Both the position numbers and the translations under genes were made by a program. The notes beneath the pieces are model-generated. The model was not told the origin of the DNA. It saw only the letters and a list, made by a program, of their open reading frames with translations, and made no database searches. From NCBI RefSeq assembly GCF_002929295.1, contig NZ_PJIM01000003.1, forward strand, positions 310,001 through 374,000: a DNA stretch of 64,000 nucleotides, given 5' to 3'. Shown in pieces: positions 56,010 to 64,000 of this stretch (position 1 is its first letter; every line of letters starts with the position of its first letter). The stretch comes from Arthrobacter sp. SX1312. GTDB lineage: Bacteria; Actinomycetota; Actinomycetes; Actinomycetales; Micrococcaceae.

Positions 56010-57623
56010 ATGAGGATGATCAGGACGATGCCGCTTCGATCACAGTTGTTCCTGCTGCAGCTGGCCATCGTGCTCGTCATCGTCGCCGTCGCCGGGTCCA
56101 CCGCCGTCGCCATGCAGCGGCTGCAGATCCGCGAGCAGTACCAGGACCGCATGATCGGCGTCGCCCAGTCCGTCGCGCAGCTGCCCTCCGTGATCGAGGC
56201 GTTCGGCGAAGCGGATCCCAGCGCGACCATCCAGCCGATCGCCGACCTCATCCGCCAGTCCACGGGGGTGACCTACGTCGTCGTCACCGATGCCGACGGC
56301 ATCCGGTACTCCCACCCCAATCCGGAGCTGATCGGCGAACGGGTCTCCACCGACCCCTCCGTCCCGCTCTCGGGTGAGATCTTCGTGGGCACGCAGACCG
56401 GCACGCTGGGCGAGTCCTGGCGCGTGAAGGTCCCCGTGTACGACGACGGCACCACCACCGGAGACATCATCGGCACGGCGTCGGTGGGCGTCCTCGAATC
56501 CGAGCTCGACGCCGATCTCTACGAGGACCTCCCCCGCCTGCTCGCGTGGCTGATCGTCGCCGCACTGGTCGGCTCGGCCGGCGCCATCTGGATCTCGCGG
56601 CTCGTCTGGCGGCGCATCTACCGGCTCGAGCCCGAGCAGATCGCGTCCCTCCTCGAGACACGCGACGCCATGATCCACGGCATCAGCGAGGGCATGGTCG
56701 CCGTCGACGCCCACCACCGGATCGCGCTCCTCAACGACGAGGCGAAGCGACTGCTCGACCTCGACGACGACGCCACCGGCCGGCCCGCCGCCGACGTCAT
56801 GGAACCCGCCCTCGCCCGGCTCCTCACGGACCCCGCGGACACCGACGAGACGGTGCTCTCCGGCGAGCGCGTGCTGCTCGCCCGCACCTCGGACGCCCTC
56901 GTGGACGGCGTCCGCGTGGGGCGGGTCATGATCCTCCGTGACCGCACCGAGCTCTACCAGCTGCTCACCGACCTCGACGGCGAGCGCGACGCCACGCAGG
57001 CCCTCCGCGCGCAGGCGCACGAGTTCGCGAACCGCATGCACACCATCTCCGGCCTGCTGGAGCTCGGCCGCACGGAACAGGCCGTGGACTTCATCCAGCG
57101 TTCCGGGCACGGCGGGTCACTGGTCTCCGGTTCGATCGCCCCGGGCATCCGGGACCCGGACGCCGCGAGCCTGCTCATGACCAAGAGCACCATCGCCGCG
57201 GAGAAGGGCGTCACGCTGTCCATCGACGAGACCTCCTTGCTGGAGTCCGACGGCACCACCGACGTCGTCACCATCCTCGGCATCCTGATCGATAACGCGC
57301 TGGAGGCCGTGGCCGATGCCGCGTCGGGCCGGGTCTCCGTGCACCTCGAGACGAACGACGACGGCGTGCGCATCACGGTCTCCGACGACGGACCCGGCGT
57401 CCCGCCCGCGGACGTGGCGGGCATCTTCTCCTCCGGGTACTCGACGAAGGACGGCGGCCGGACCGGCACGCGCGGCTTCGGCCTCGCACTCGTGGACAGG
57501 ATCGCGCGCCGGCGCTCCGGGCACGTCGTCGTCGACGATGCCGAGCTCGGCGGCGCCGAGTTCACGGTCTGGCTCGCGCCGTCGCTCGCCGACGTGCCTC
57601 GACCCACCCTGCAGGTGCCATGA
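56010..57623 (+). CDS. CitA/DpiB/DcuS-type sensor histidine kinase
   Basis: A 537-residue membrane kinase. Two membrane helices (about 12-34 and 178-200) flank an extracytoplasmic PDC/sCache domain typical of carboxylate sensors (TYVVVTDADGIRYSHPNPELIGE). A cytoplasmic PAS domain (about 215-320), the phospho-acceptor His337 in QAHEFANRMHTISGLLELG and an HATPase domain with IDNALEAV, SDDGPGV and GTRGFGLAL follow. It would sense external citrate-like acids and control the divergent tct operon. ATG 56010 has no Shine-Dalgarno, and a second ATG two codons later is an alternative. Confidence 0.92.
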   Translation: MRMIRTMPLRSQLFLLQLAIVLVIVAVAGSTAVAMQRLQIREQYQDRMIGVAQSVAQLPSVIEAFGEADPSATIQPIADLIRQSTGVTYVVVTDADGIRYSHPNPELIGERVSTDPSVPLSGEIFVGTQTGTLGESWRVKVPVYDDGTTTGDIIGTASVGVLESELDADLYEDLPRLLAWLIVAALVGSAGAIWISRLVWRRIYRLEPEQIASLLETRDAMIHGISEGMVAVDAHHRIALLNDEAKRLLDLDDDATGRPAADVMEPALARLLTDPADTDETVLSGERVLLARTSDALVDGVRVGRVMILRDRTELYQLLTDLDGERDATQALRAQAHEFANRMHTISGLLELGRTEQAVDFIQRSGHGGSLVSGSIAPGIRDPDAASLLMTKSTIAAEKGVTLSIDETSLLESDGTTDVVTILGILIDNALEAVADAASGRVSVHLETNDDGVRITVSDDGPGVPPADVAGIFSSGYSTKDGGRTGTRGFGLALVDRIARRRSGHVVVDDAELGGAEFTVWLAPSLADVPRPTLQVP

Positions 57624-58399
57624 GCGCCGCCGCACCGATCCCCACCCTCGTGGTCGATGACGACCGCGAGGTCGCCGGCATCCACACCGGGTTCCTCCTG
57701 GCCCATGGCTCCTTCGACGTCGTCGGGGCCGCGCACACCGGCGCCCGCGCCCTCGACCTCGTGCAGGAGCTGCAGCCCCGGCTCGTGCTGCTGGACATCC
57801 ACCTCCCGGACATGTCGGGGATCGAGGTGCTCCGGGCGCTGCGGAACCGGCCGGGCGAGCCCCTCGACGTCATGGCGATCACGGCCGCCCGCGAACTCGA
57901 CACCGTGCGGGCCGCGGTGGCCGGCGGGGTGCTGCACTACCTCGTGAAGCCCTTCGGCGCCGCGGTGCTGAACCAGCGGCTGGACCACTACGTGGCGTAT
58001 CGGCGGGAGCTCGACGCCCACGCCGGGGACAGCTCGCCGGCCCTGGACCAGCACCGGATCGACCAGCTCCTCGGCACGACGGCGGGCTCGGGCGGCAGGC
58101 CGTCGGGGCGGGGGGAGACGACCGGGACCACCGCGCTCGCGCCCCCGAAGGGACTCTCCGCGCCGACGCTCGACGCCGTCGTCCTGGATCTCGCCGGGCA
58201 GGGGCGCGGGACGTCGGCGTCCGAGGTCGCGGCCCGGCTCGGCATGGCCCGCGTGAGTGCCCGGCGCTATCTCGAATTCCTCGTCTCCCGCGGGCAGGCG
58301 CGGATCGTCCCGCAGTACGGTTCCGCGGGCCGGCCGGAGAAGTTCTACGTGTGGACGGACGGCGCTCCCCGCGGCCGGGGCGCGGCGGCCGAGGAATAA
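57620..58399 (+). CDS. CitB/DcuR-type response regulator
   Basis: A 259-residue regulator, partner of the sensor kinase, whose stop it overlaps by 4 bases (ATGA). The receiver domain (about 8-125) has Asp13-Asp14, phospho-site Asp59 in LLDIHLPDMSG, and Lys in LVKPFG. A linker rich in Gly and Ser (about 150-170) leads to a winged-helix domain (about 175-250, ASEVAARLGMARVSARRYLEFLV) of the DcuR/CitB kind. It probably binds the 9-bp repeats at 55.93 kb to switch on the tct operon. Confidence 0.92.
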   Translation: MSAAAPIPTLVVDDDREVAGIHTGFLLAHGSFDVVGAAHTGARALDLVQELQPRLVLLDIHLPDMSGIEVLRALRNRPGEPLDVMAITAARELDTVRAAVAGGVLHYLVKPFGAAVLNQRLDHYVAYRRELDAHAGDSSPALDQHRIDQLLGTTAGSGGRPSGRGETTGTTALAPPKGLSAPTLDAVVLDLAGQGRGTSASEVAARLGMARVSARRYLEFLVSRGQARIVPQYGSAGRPEKFYVWTDGAPRGRGAAAEE

Positions 58400-58426
58400 C
58401 ACCGGCTCCGGGAGGTTGATCAGGGC

Positions 58427-59110
58427 ATGACCGACAACGCGACAGACCAGGCAGGCGCCCCGCGCACCACGATCGGCTTCATCGGCAGTGGCAACATCGG
58501 CTCGCAGCTCGCCCGCCTCGCCGTCGCCGGCGGCTACCGGGTGATCATGAGCAACTCCCGCGGCCCCGGGACGCTGCAGGACCTCGTCGAGGAGCTCGGT
58601 GACGCGGCGCGCGCCGGCACCGCCGAGGACGCGGCGACGGGCGGCGACGTCGTCGTCGTGACCGTCCCGCTCAGGAGCCTCGACGCCGTCCCCGCGGAGC
58701 CCCTCGCCGGCAAGCTGGTGATCGACACGTGCAACTACTATCCGCAGCGTGACGGCCGGATCGACGACCTCGAGGACGAGAGCACGACGACGAGCGAGCT
58801 CGTCCAGCGCCACCTGCCCGGATCCTCCGTCGTGAAGGTGTTCAACACCATCCACTACGCGCAGCTCACCACGGACGGCACACCGACCGGCACTCCCGAC
58901 CGCCGTGCACTGCCCATCGCCGGGGACGACCCCGACGCCAAGCAGGCGGTGGAGGAACTCCTCGACGGGTTCGGCTTCGACGCCGTGGATGCGGGCCCCC
59001 TCGCGGAGGGCTGGCGCTTCCAGCGCGACACCCCCGCCTATGGCGCCGTGCTCGACGCCGCAGGCATGACGGAGGCACTGGGCCAGGCCAGGCGCTACGC
59101 CGACATGTGA
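58427..59110 (+). CDS. NADPH-dependent F420 reductase-like / coenzyme-binding Rossmann protein
   Basis: A 227-residue dinucleotide-binding protein. GFIGSGNIGSQLARLA at the N-terminus is the nucleotide loop, and NSRGP after the second strand is the 2'-phosphate-binding type found in F420H2:NADP+ oxidoreductase (Fno) and related proteins. The second half has VIDTCNYYPQRDG and VKVFNTIHYAQL, as in the family. It may reduce F420 or serve another redox use. It is 27 nt downstream of the response regulator, with GGGAGG upstream, and could be part of that transcript. Confidence 0.8.
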   Translation: MTDNATDQAGAPRTTIGFIGSGNIGSQLARLAVAGGYRVIMSNSRGPGTLQDLVEELGDAARAGTAEDAATGGDVVVVTVPLRSLDAVPAEPLAGKLVIDTCNYYPQRDGRIDDLEDESTTTSELVQRHLPGSSVVKVFNTIHYAQLTTDGTPTGTPDRRALPIAGDDPDAKQAVEELLDGFGFDAVDAGPLAEGWRFQRDTPAYGAVLDAAGMTEALGQARRYADM

Positions 59111-59267
59111 GGGACCTGCGCCCGGCCCGGCCGGTCCTCGGGTATTTTTGTCCCAGTGCTTCATGGTCCCCCGCGACCCGGTGAGCGTCTCAGTGCGGCC
59201 GGCCCGGCGCACATAAGTCACCGACAGTGCGTCCGCGCACGGAAGCAGAAGTGGAACGTGCTGCCGC

Positions 59268-61337
59268 ATGGGGACAGTGACAACCGATCGGTCCGTGGAT
59301 CCTTCACGGGGGAACGACTCCTTCGGGGGCCGCACCCTCCTGATCCGTGCCATCGTGCTCGTGACGGCGGTCCTCGGCGTGAACTACATCGCCTGGCGAT
59401 GGCTCTTCTCGATCAACTGGGACGCCTGGTGGATCGCGATCCCGCTCGTCCTGGCGGAGACCTACTCCCTCATCGACTCCCTGCTGTTCGGCTTCACCGT
59501 GTGGAGGCTCAGGAGGCGCGAGCCCCCGGAGGCTCCCGAGGGCCTCACCGTGGACGTCTTCATCACCACGTACAACGAGCCGCTGGACCTCGTCCTGACG
59601 ACGGCGCGGGCCGCGAAGGCCATCCGCTATCCCCACCAGACCTGGATCCTCGACGACGGCAACCGCGCCGACGTCCGGGCGGCCGCGGAGGCTGAGGGCA
59701 TCGGGTGGATCACGCGCTCGGCGGACTGGAAGGACATGCCGCGCCACGCCAAGGCCGGCAACCTGAACAACGCGCTCATGTCCACCGACGGCGAGTTCCT
59801 CGTCATCCTCGACGCGGACCAGATCCCCGACCCCCTCATCCTGGACAGGACCCTCGGGTACTTCACCAACGAGAAGATGGCCCTGGTCCAGACGCCGCAG
59901 GTCTTCGTCAACGTCCCGGACTCGGACCCCCTGGGGAGCCAGGCGCCCCTCTTCTACGGGCCCATCCAGCAGGGCAAGGACGGCTGGAACGCCGCCTTCT
60001 TCTGCGGGTCGAACGCGATCATCCGGCGCGAGGCGCTCATGCAGCTCGGGGTCACGCGCTACGTCACGGAGATCGAGCTCGCCCTGCACAAGGCGCTCAA
60101 GACCTCCGACAAGGTCATCGCGAAGGCCAAGAAGAACCTCGGCCCGGACAACGAGCGGGTGGCCGAGGCGCTGGACCTCGTGGCGAAGGATCTCCGCCGG
60201 GTCCGCCGTCGCCTGCAGAAGGGCCACGGCATCTCCGAGGTGACCTATGAGTTCCAGCAGCGTGTCGTGGCGGTGACCCGCACCCTGGTCGCCGCGGACA
60301 TCGCCGCGTTCCACGACGACCTGGCCTCCCTGGCCGACCTCGGCATCGACGGCCTGGAGGGCGGGCTGCAGGGTGCATCGGCGAGCACCCCCGCGCTCGC
60401 CGTCGTCGACGACACCGCCCTCGACCAGCTGGCCCAGCGCGCCTGGTCGCCGCTGGCGGCGATCGACGCCGTCCGCGTCCTTATCGAGTCGGTCAACGCC
60501 GAGCGCACCGGCGAGGCGCAGGCCGTCATGCCGATGGCCACCATCTCCGTCACCGAGGACATGGCCACGTGCATGCGCCTGCACTCCCTGGGCTGGGAGT
60601 CCGCCTACCATCACGAGAAGCTCGCCGACGGCCTGGCGCCCGAGGACCTGAACTCGATGCTGACCCAGCGCCTGCGCTGGGCGCAGGGGACCATCCAGGT
60701 GATGTTCCGCGAGAACCCGTTCGCGCAGAAGGGCCTGACGTTCGCCCAGAAGCTCATGTACGGGGCCACGATGTGGAGCTACCTCTCCGGGTTCGCCGCG
60801 ATCATCTACATCGCGGCGCCCATCATCTACCTCCTCTTCGGCATCCTCCCGGTGGACTCCATCAGCACCGAGTTCTTCGTGCGGCTGATCCCGTTCCTGG
60901 TGGTCAACCAGCTCCTGTTCGCGGTCGTCGGCAAGGGGGTCAGGACGTGGCGCGGGCAGCAGTACTCGCTCGCCCTGTTCCCGGTCTGGATCCGCTCCAT
61001 CACCTCGGCGTTCGGCAACGTCTACCTGGGCCGCGACCTGGACTTCGCCGTGACGCCGAAGACCCTGCAGCAGGACGCCGTGCTGCGCTGGGACCTCGTG
61101 AAGCCGCAGCTCTGGGCGATGGGCCTGCTGGCCGGGGCGGCCGTCGTCGGCATCATCCGCATGATCCTCGGGCACGGGGACGTCCTCGGGACGTCCGTCA
61201 ACATCGTGTGGGTGATCTTCGACCTCGTCATCTTCAGCGTCATCATCGAGGCCGTCCGCTACCGCGGGTACGAGCACTACCAGGCGGACATCGCGAAGGC
61301 GAAGGCCCGGCAGGACGCGAAGGGGATCCCCGGCTAG
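59268..61337 (+). CDS. Cellulose-synthase-like processive glycosyltransferase (GT2) with large insertion
   Basis: A 689-residue membrane GT2 enzyme. Two N-terminal helices precede the catalytic domain with TTYNEP, DAD (Asp182, Asp184), FFCGS (244-248), TED (429-431) and QRLRW (467-471); about five helices follow. Motif order matches BcsA/HasA-type synthases that polymerise and export a beta-glycan. Between FFCGS and TED lie 180 residues, while BcsA has about 20; the extra, mainly helical and charged segment (about 262-420) is unusual. No BcsB, endoglucanase or PilZ domain is nearby. ATG 59268 lacks a strong ribosome site; GTG 59277 is an alternative. Confidence 0.88.
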   Translation: MGTVTTDRSVDPSRGNDSFGGRTLLIRAIVLVTAVLGVNYIAWRWLFSINWDAWWIAIPLVLAETYSLIDSLLFGFTVWRLRRREPPEAPEGLTVDVFITTYNEPLDLVLTTARAAKAIRYPHQTWILDDGNRADVRAAAEAEGIGWITRSADWKDMPRHAKAGNLNNALMSTDGEFLVILDADQIPDPLILDRTLGYFTNEKMALVQTPQVFVNVPDSDPLGSQAPLFYGPIQQGKDGWNAAFFCGSNAIIRREALMQLGVTRYVTEIELALHKALKTSDKVIAKAKKNLGPDNERVAEALDLVAKDLRRVRRRLQKGHGISEVTYEFQQRVVAVTRTLVAADIAAFHDDLASLADLGIDGLEGGLQGASASTPALAVVDDTALDQLAQRAWSPLAAIDAVRVLIESVNAERTGEAQAVMPMATISVTEDMATCMRLHSLGWESAYHHEKLADGLAPEDLNSMLTQRLRWAQGTIQVMFRENPFAQKGLTFAQKLMYGATMWSYLSGFAAIIYIAAPIIYLLFGILPVDSISTEFFVRLIPFLVVNQLLFAVVGKGVRTWRGQQYSLALFPVWIRSITSAFGNVYLGRDLDFAVTPKTLQQDAVLRWDLVKPQLWAMGLLAGAAVVGIIRMILGHGDVLGTSVNIVWVIFDLVIFSVIIEAVRYRGYEHYQADIAKAKARQDAKGIPG

Positions 61338-61867
61338 CTCCTGCCCCGCCAGAGCCGGCGCCAGAAGGAGGTCCTCGGCGGGGGCGGCGGGGCCTCCGCG
61401 TCGGCGGCACGGCGGGCCGCCGCCCGGCGGTCACGCCAGCGCTGCACCTCGGCGTCGACGTCGCGCAGCTTCGTGACGACGGGCGGGCCGCCGAGGAGCT
61501 GGCGCCGGGCGTCGACCACCCGGTAGTTGAAGTCCTCGAGGACCTCGCGGACCTGGCGCTCCGTGTACTGGCGGTCGAGCCGGGCGTCGAGTTCGGCGTC
61601 CTCGGTGCGCAGCAGGATGGCGCGCGGGCCCAGGCCCGTGATGTTCTCGCGCTGGATCAGGCCCTTGACCCACCAGTCCGGGTCGTGGGCCTCCCCCAGC
61701 CCGGGGATCGGCTTGCCCGCGAGGGCCAGGTTGTCGAAGTCGCCGCGCGCCACGGCGCGGTCCACGATGAGGCGCGCCCGCCGGGCCTCGTCCTCGCCCC
61801 GGCGCAGCGGCGCCATCTCCCCGTCCGCCTTCCCGCCGTCGTCGTTCTGGCGTTCCAGTTCGGCCAT
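61334..61867 (-). CDS. DUF1992 (DnaJ-homologue subfamily C member 28-like) protein
   Basis: A protein of at least 177 residues with the DUF1992 domain, marked by IVDRAVARGDFDNLALAGKPIPGLG and HDPDWWVKGLIQREN. Function is unknown. ATG 61867 is the first usual start, but the frame stays open upstream and reads protein-like sequence (EHEERLRKAAQYRAAQ) back to an ATA codon at 61966, which has GGAGGG (61972-61977) 5 nt before it. A start at ATA would add 33 residues. The stop overlaps the convergent GT2 stop by 4 bp. Confidence 0.82.
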   Translation of the reverse strand: MAELERQNDDGGKADGEMAPLRRGEDEARRARLIVDRAVARGDFDNLALAGKPIPGLGEAHDPDWWVKGLIQRENITGLGPRAILLRTEDAELDARLDRQYTERQVREVLEDFNYRVVDARRQLLGGPPVVTKLRDVDAEVQRWRDRRAAARRAADAEAPPPPPRTSFWRRLWRGRS

Positions 61868-62050
61868 GGCGGCGCCCTCGTCGCCCTGGGCAGCACGGTA
61901 CTGGGCTGCCTTGCGCAGCCTCTCCTCGTGTTCCTGTGACCTGCCGATGCCGCTGCCCTCCCGTATGCCGTCCCTCCAGTATTCCGAGGCGCCGGATCCT
62001 GCCGCAACCGATTTCCCTGCGGACGAACGGCCTGCCGCGGCGGGGTACGA

Positions 62051-62088
62051 CGACGGCGGGCCACCCCCGGGAGGGCGACCCGCCGTCG
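62051..62088 (-). terminator. Terminator after the GH13 glucosidase gene
   Basis: CGACGGCGGG (62051-62060) and CCCGCCGTCG (62079-62088) form a perfect 10-bp outer stem 14 nt after the minus-strand stop codon; the inner part can pair further. Nothing else was identified between it and 61868 except possible coding sequence of the DUF1992 gene. Confidence 0.75.
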
Positions 62089-62102
62089 GCGCGGAGGACG
62101 TG

Positions 62103-63818
62103 CTAGACGAGCCAGGCCGTCGCGTCGCCCGGCAGCCTGCCGTCCTCGAGCGGCGAGCTGCTCAGCAGCACCGTGCCCGCGGGCAGGTCCACCGGCGTCG
62201 ACCCGAAGTTGGTCACGGAGTGCCAGCCGTTCGGGCGCGTGAAGTGGAGCACGTCCGCGGAGGGCTCGTCGACCCACTCGAAGTCCTCCTCGCCCTGCAG
62301 CTCGCGGCGCAGCGCGAGCGCACGGCGGTAGAAGCTGAGGTGGGAGGCGGGGTCCGCCTCCTGCACCTCGACGGCGTACTCGCCGAACCACGCCGGCTGC
62401 GGCAGGTGCGCACCCTCGAACCCGAAGCCGAAGGACGCGCCGTCCCGCGTCCAGGGCAGCGGCACGCGGCAGCCGTCACGACCCACGTCGACGCCCTTGT
62501 TCCGGAAGAACGTGGGATCCTGCCGGTGCTCGTCCGGGATGTCGGCGACCTCGTGCAGGCCGAGCTCCTCGCCCTGGTACAGGTAGGCGGAGCCGGGCAG
62601 GGCGAGCATGAGCTGGGAGACGGCGCGGGCACGGCGCTCGCCGAGCGCCGTGTCCAGCGCGGGCTCCTGGCCCCCGCTCATGAGCCAGGCCGAGCCGTCC
62701 TGGCCGTCCTCGCTGCCGGCGCCGGCGGGCGGCAGGCCGTAGCGCGTGGCATGCCGGACGACGTCGTGGTTGGAGAAGACCCAGGTCGACGACGCCCCGG
62801 AGGAGGTCGCCTCGACGAGGTTCTTGGTGATGATGTCGCGGAACTGGCCGGGATTCCAGTCGGCCTTGAGGAGGTCGAAGTTGAACGCCTGGCCGAGCCC
62901 CTCGGGGCTCGCGTAGCGGGCGCGGCGGTCGGCGTGGACCCACGCCTCGGCGACGGCGGTGCGCGGCGGCGTGTACTCGTTGAACACCCGGCGCCATTCG
63001 GCGAAGACCTCGTGGACCTCGTCGCGGTCCCAGAAGGGGTGCTTGCCCTGGTTGTTCCCGCCCTCGGGACCGAGCTCGGCCTTGGAGGGCAGCGGCTCGG
63101 TCATGTCCTTGGTGAGGGCATGGGCCACGTCCACCCGGAAGCCGTCGACGCCGCGGTCGGACCAGAAGCGGAGGGTCGTCAGGAAGTCGTCGCGGACCTC
63201 CCGGTTGTCCCAGTTCAGGTCCGGCTGCTCCCTGGCGAAGATGTGCATGTACCACTGGCCGTCCTCGGTCCGCTCCCAGGCGGGACCGCCGAACACGGAC
63301 TCCCAGTCCGACGGCGGCTCCGAGCCGTCGGGGCCCTTGCCGTCGTGGAAGATGTAGCGGGCGCGGGCGGCGGACCCCCTGGGTGACGCCAGTGCCTCCT
63401 GGAACCACGCGTGGCGGTTGGAGGTGTGGTTGGGGACGATGTCCGCGACGAGCTTGATGCCCGCCGCGTGCAGGGCGGCGACCATCTCGTCGAAGTCCTC
63501 GAGCGTGCCGAGCTTGGGGTCGACGTCGCGATAGTCGTCGACGTCGTACCCGCCGTCGGCGAGCGCGGACGGGTAGAAGGGGCTCAGCCACACGGCGTCC
63601 ACGCCGAGCGACTTCAGGTACGGGATGCGGGACGTGATGCCCCTGAGGTCACCGATGCCGTCGCCGTTGGAATCGGCGAAGCTCCGGGGATAGATCTGGT
63701 AGACGGCGGCCTGGCGCCACCAGTCCGGATCCTGCATGCGCTCCGCGAGCGCCGCGGCGGACGGTTCGGTGGCGGCGTCGACCGCGGAATCGACGTCGGG
63801 ATTGACGGTGGAAGTCAT
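62103..63818 (-). CDS. GH13 alpha-glucosidase (oligo-1,6-glucosidase/maltase type)
   Basis: A 571-residue cytoplasmic enzyme releasing glucose from malto- or isomalto-oligosaccharides. No signal peptide is present. GH13 motifs are all visible: DIVPNHTSNRH, DGFRVDVAH with the nucleophile Asp, VAEAWVHADRRA with the acid/base Glu, and FSNHDVVRH with the third carboxylate. The N-terminus WWRQAAVYQIYPRSFADSNGDGIGDL is that of family 13 subfamilies for alpha-glucosidases and trehalose-like enzymes. ATG 63818 follows GAGAGG; the in-frame extension to 63929 passes through the operator region. It would complete the breakdown of products of the secreted amylase. Confidence 0.93.
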   Translation of the reverse strand: MTSTVNPDVDSAVDAATEPSAAALAERMQDPDWWRQAAVYQIYPRSFADSNGDGIGDLRGITSRIPYLKSLGVDAVWLSPFYPSALADGGYDVDDYRDVDPKLGTLEDFDEMVAALHAAGIKLVADIVPNHTSNRHAWFQEALASPRGSAARARYIFHDGKGPDGSEPPSDWESVFGGPAWERTEDGQWYMHIFAREQPDLNWDNREVRDDFLTTLRFWSDRGVDGFRVDVAHALTKDMTEPLPSKAELGPEGGNNQGKHPFWDRDEVHEVFAEWRRVFNEYTPPRTAVAEAWVHADRRARYASPEGLGQAFNFDLLKADWNPGQFRDIITKNLVEATSSGASSTWVFSNHDVVRHATRYGLPPAGAGSEDGQDGSAWLMSGGQEPALDTALGERRARAVSQLMLALPGSAYLYQGEELGLHEVADIPDEHRQDPTFFRNKGVDVGRDGCRVPLPWTRDGASFGFGFEGAHLPQPAWFGEYAVEVQEADPASHLSFYRRALALRRELQGEEDFEWVDEPSADVLHFTRPNGWHSVTNFGSTPVDLPAGTVLLSSSPLEDGRLPGDATAWLV

Positions 63819-63897
63819 AGGGTGTGCCTCTCTGGTCCTGAAGTGTGGGCACGGACGTGCCGGCACCGCGATGCGTCGGTCGGTACTCCACTCCCGA

Positions 63898-63919
63898 TTA
63901 GTTTTGCGATAGAAAATAA
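63898..63919. promoter_or_regulatory. AT-rich operator-like inverted repeat between glucosidase and divergent gene
   Basis: TTAGTTTT (63898-63905) and AAAATAA (63913-63919) flank GCGATAG, an imperfect inverted repeat in the style of ROK/XylR operators. It is far more AT-rich than the surrounding DNA. It shares the string TAGTTTT(C)GCG with the site upstream of the secreted amylase. Confidence 0.4.
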
Positions 63920-63955
63920 GGGATGTCAAAGGAACGGCGGATGCGGGGAGGTGTT

Positions 63956-64000
63956 GTGGTGGACGCGGTCTCGTCCCTCGCCCCCTCCAGCCCCGCGCGG
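63956..64000 (+). CDS. 5' end of a divergent gene, possibly a sugar-responsive regulator (partial)
   Basis: The window ends inside an open frame that starts at GTG 63956 or 63959 with GGGGAGG (63945-63951) upstream, or at ATG 63923 in the same frame. Only about 15 codons (VVDAVSSLAPSSPAR) are visible. The position, divergent from an alpha-glucosidase gene over an AT-rich operator-like site, suggests a ROK or LacI-type regulator, but the sequence seen cannot prove it. Confidence 0.45.
   Translation, partial: MVDAVSSLAPSSPAR

Noticed and set aside
59111-59267. Possible riboswitch (c-di-GMP or c-di-AMP) before the GT2 gene
   Set aside because: The 157-nt gap has GC-rich inverted segments, and GCGGGGGACC on the reverse strand recalls part of the ydaO element, but the other conserved blocks are missing and that strand leads into no gene start.

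Overview
The window is 64 kb of high-GC DNA (roughly 70% by eye) packed with about 60 genes on both strands and almost no long gaps. Gene content points to a Micrococcaceae actinobacterium of the Arthrobacter group: a monomeric NADP isocitrate dehydrogenase, a DUF6350 membrane protein next to purN, many GTG starts, a DUF222/HNH protein, DUF1684 and DUF1992 proteins, a Stealth protein and several leaderless-looking promoters. This placement is inference from gene families. I saw no rRNA, tRNA, CRISPR array, transposase or prophage, so the region looks like ordinary chromosome with some accessory metabolic genes.

Layout. 1-4.6 kb: a ChvE-type sugar-binding lipoprotein, a Gfo/Idh/MocA oxidoreductase and icd. 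4.7-12.3 kb: purH and purN, separated by an MFS transporter, a secreted multidomain alpha-amylase and a CorA transporter. 12.4-15.7 kb: small membrane protein, DUF6350, TauE/SafE exporter, DUF1684. 15.8-18.7 kb: a GT4 glycosyltransferase and a Stealth phosphotransferase, a likely surface-glycan pair. 18.7-24 kb: MSMEG_6728 protein, metallophosphoesterase, DoxX-like protein, SRAP protein, MBL hydrolase, cardiolipin synthase-like protein. 24-28.4 kb: FCD-type GntR regulator with a gamma-glutamyltransferase, divergent from a YoaK/DUF1275 and CPBP protease pair, with two candidate operators between them. 28.4-39.7 kb: NmrA-type protein, pentapeptide-repeat protein, amino-acid permease, a glutaminase fused to STAS and cNMP-binding domains, NAD epimerase, GT87 transferase, VOC protein, hydroxyacid dehydrogenase, AI-2E transporter and a ScbR-like TetR regulator.

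39.8-52.2 kb: aldo/keto reductase behind a structured leader and a butyrolactone-type operator, amidohydrolase, SDR, small lipoprotein, hemerythrin plus zinc-ribbon pair, DUF429, coiled-coil protein, two GAF proteins around an LLM oxidoreductase, an SOS-box-bearing DUF222/HNH gene and a DUF2231 protein. 52.2-58.4 kb: a tripartite tricarboxylate transporter operon (tctC-tctB-tctA) ending in a universal stress protein, divergent from a CitA/CitB-type two-component system that probably controls it. 58.4-64 kb: F420/NADP oxidoreductase-like protein, a cellulose-synthase-like GT2 with a large insertion, a DUF1992 protein, a GH13 alpha-glucosidase and the first codons of a divergent gene.

The most unusual signals are: an approximately 155-residue helical insertion in the GT2 enzyme exactly between its FFCGS and TED motifs; an SOS box over the start codon of the DUF222/HNH gene; possible near-cognate AUU and AUA start codons, each 5 nt behind a strong Shine-Dalgarno; and a ScbR-type operator, hairpins and a C12 tract in front of the aldo/keto reductase. 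No complete novel multi-gene system is obvious.
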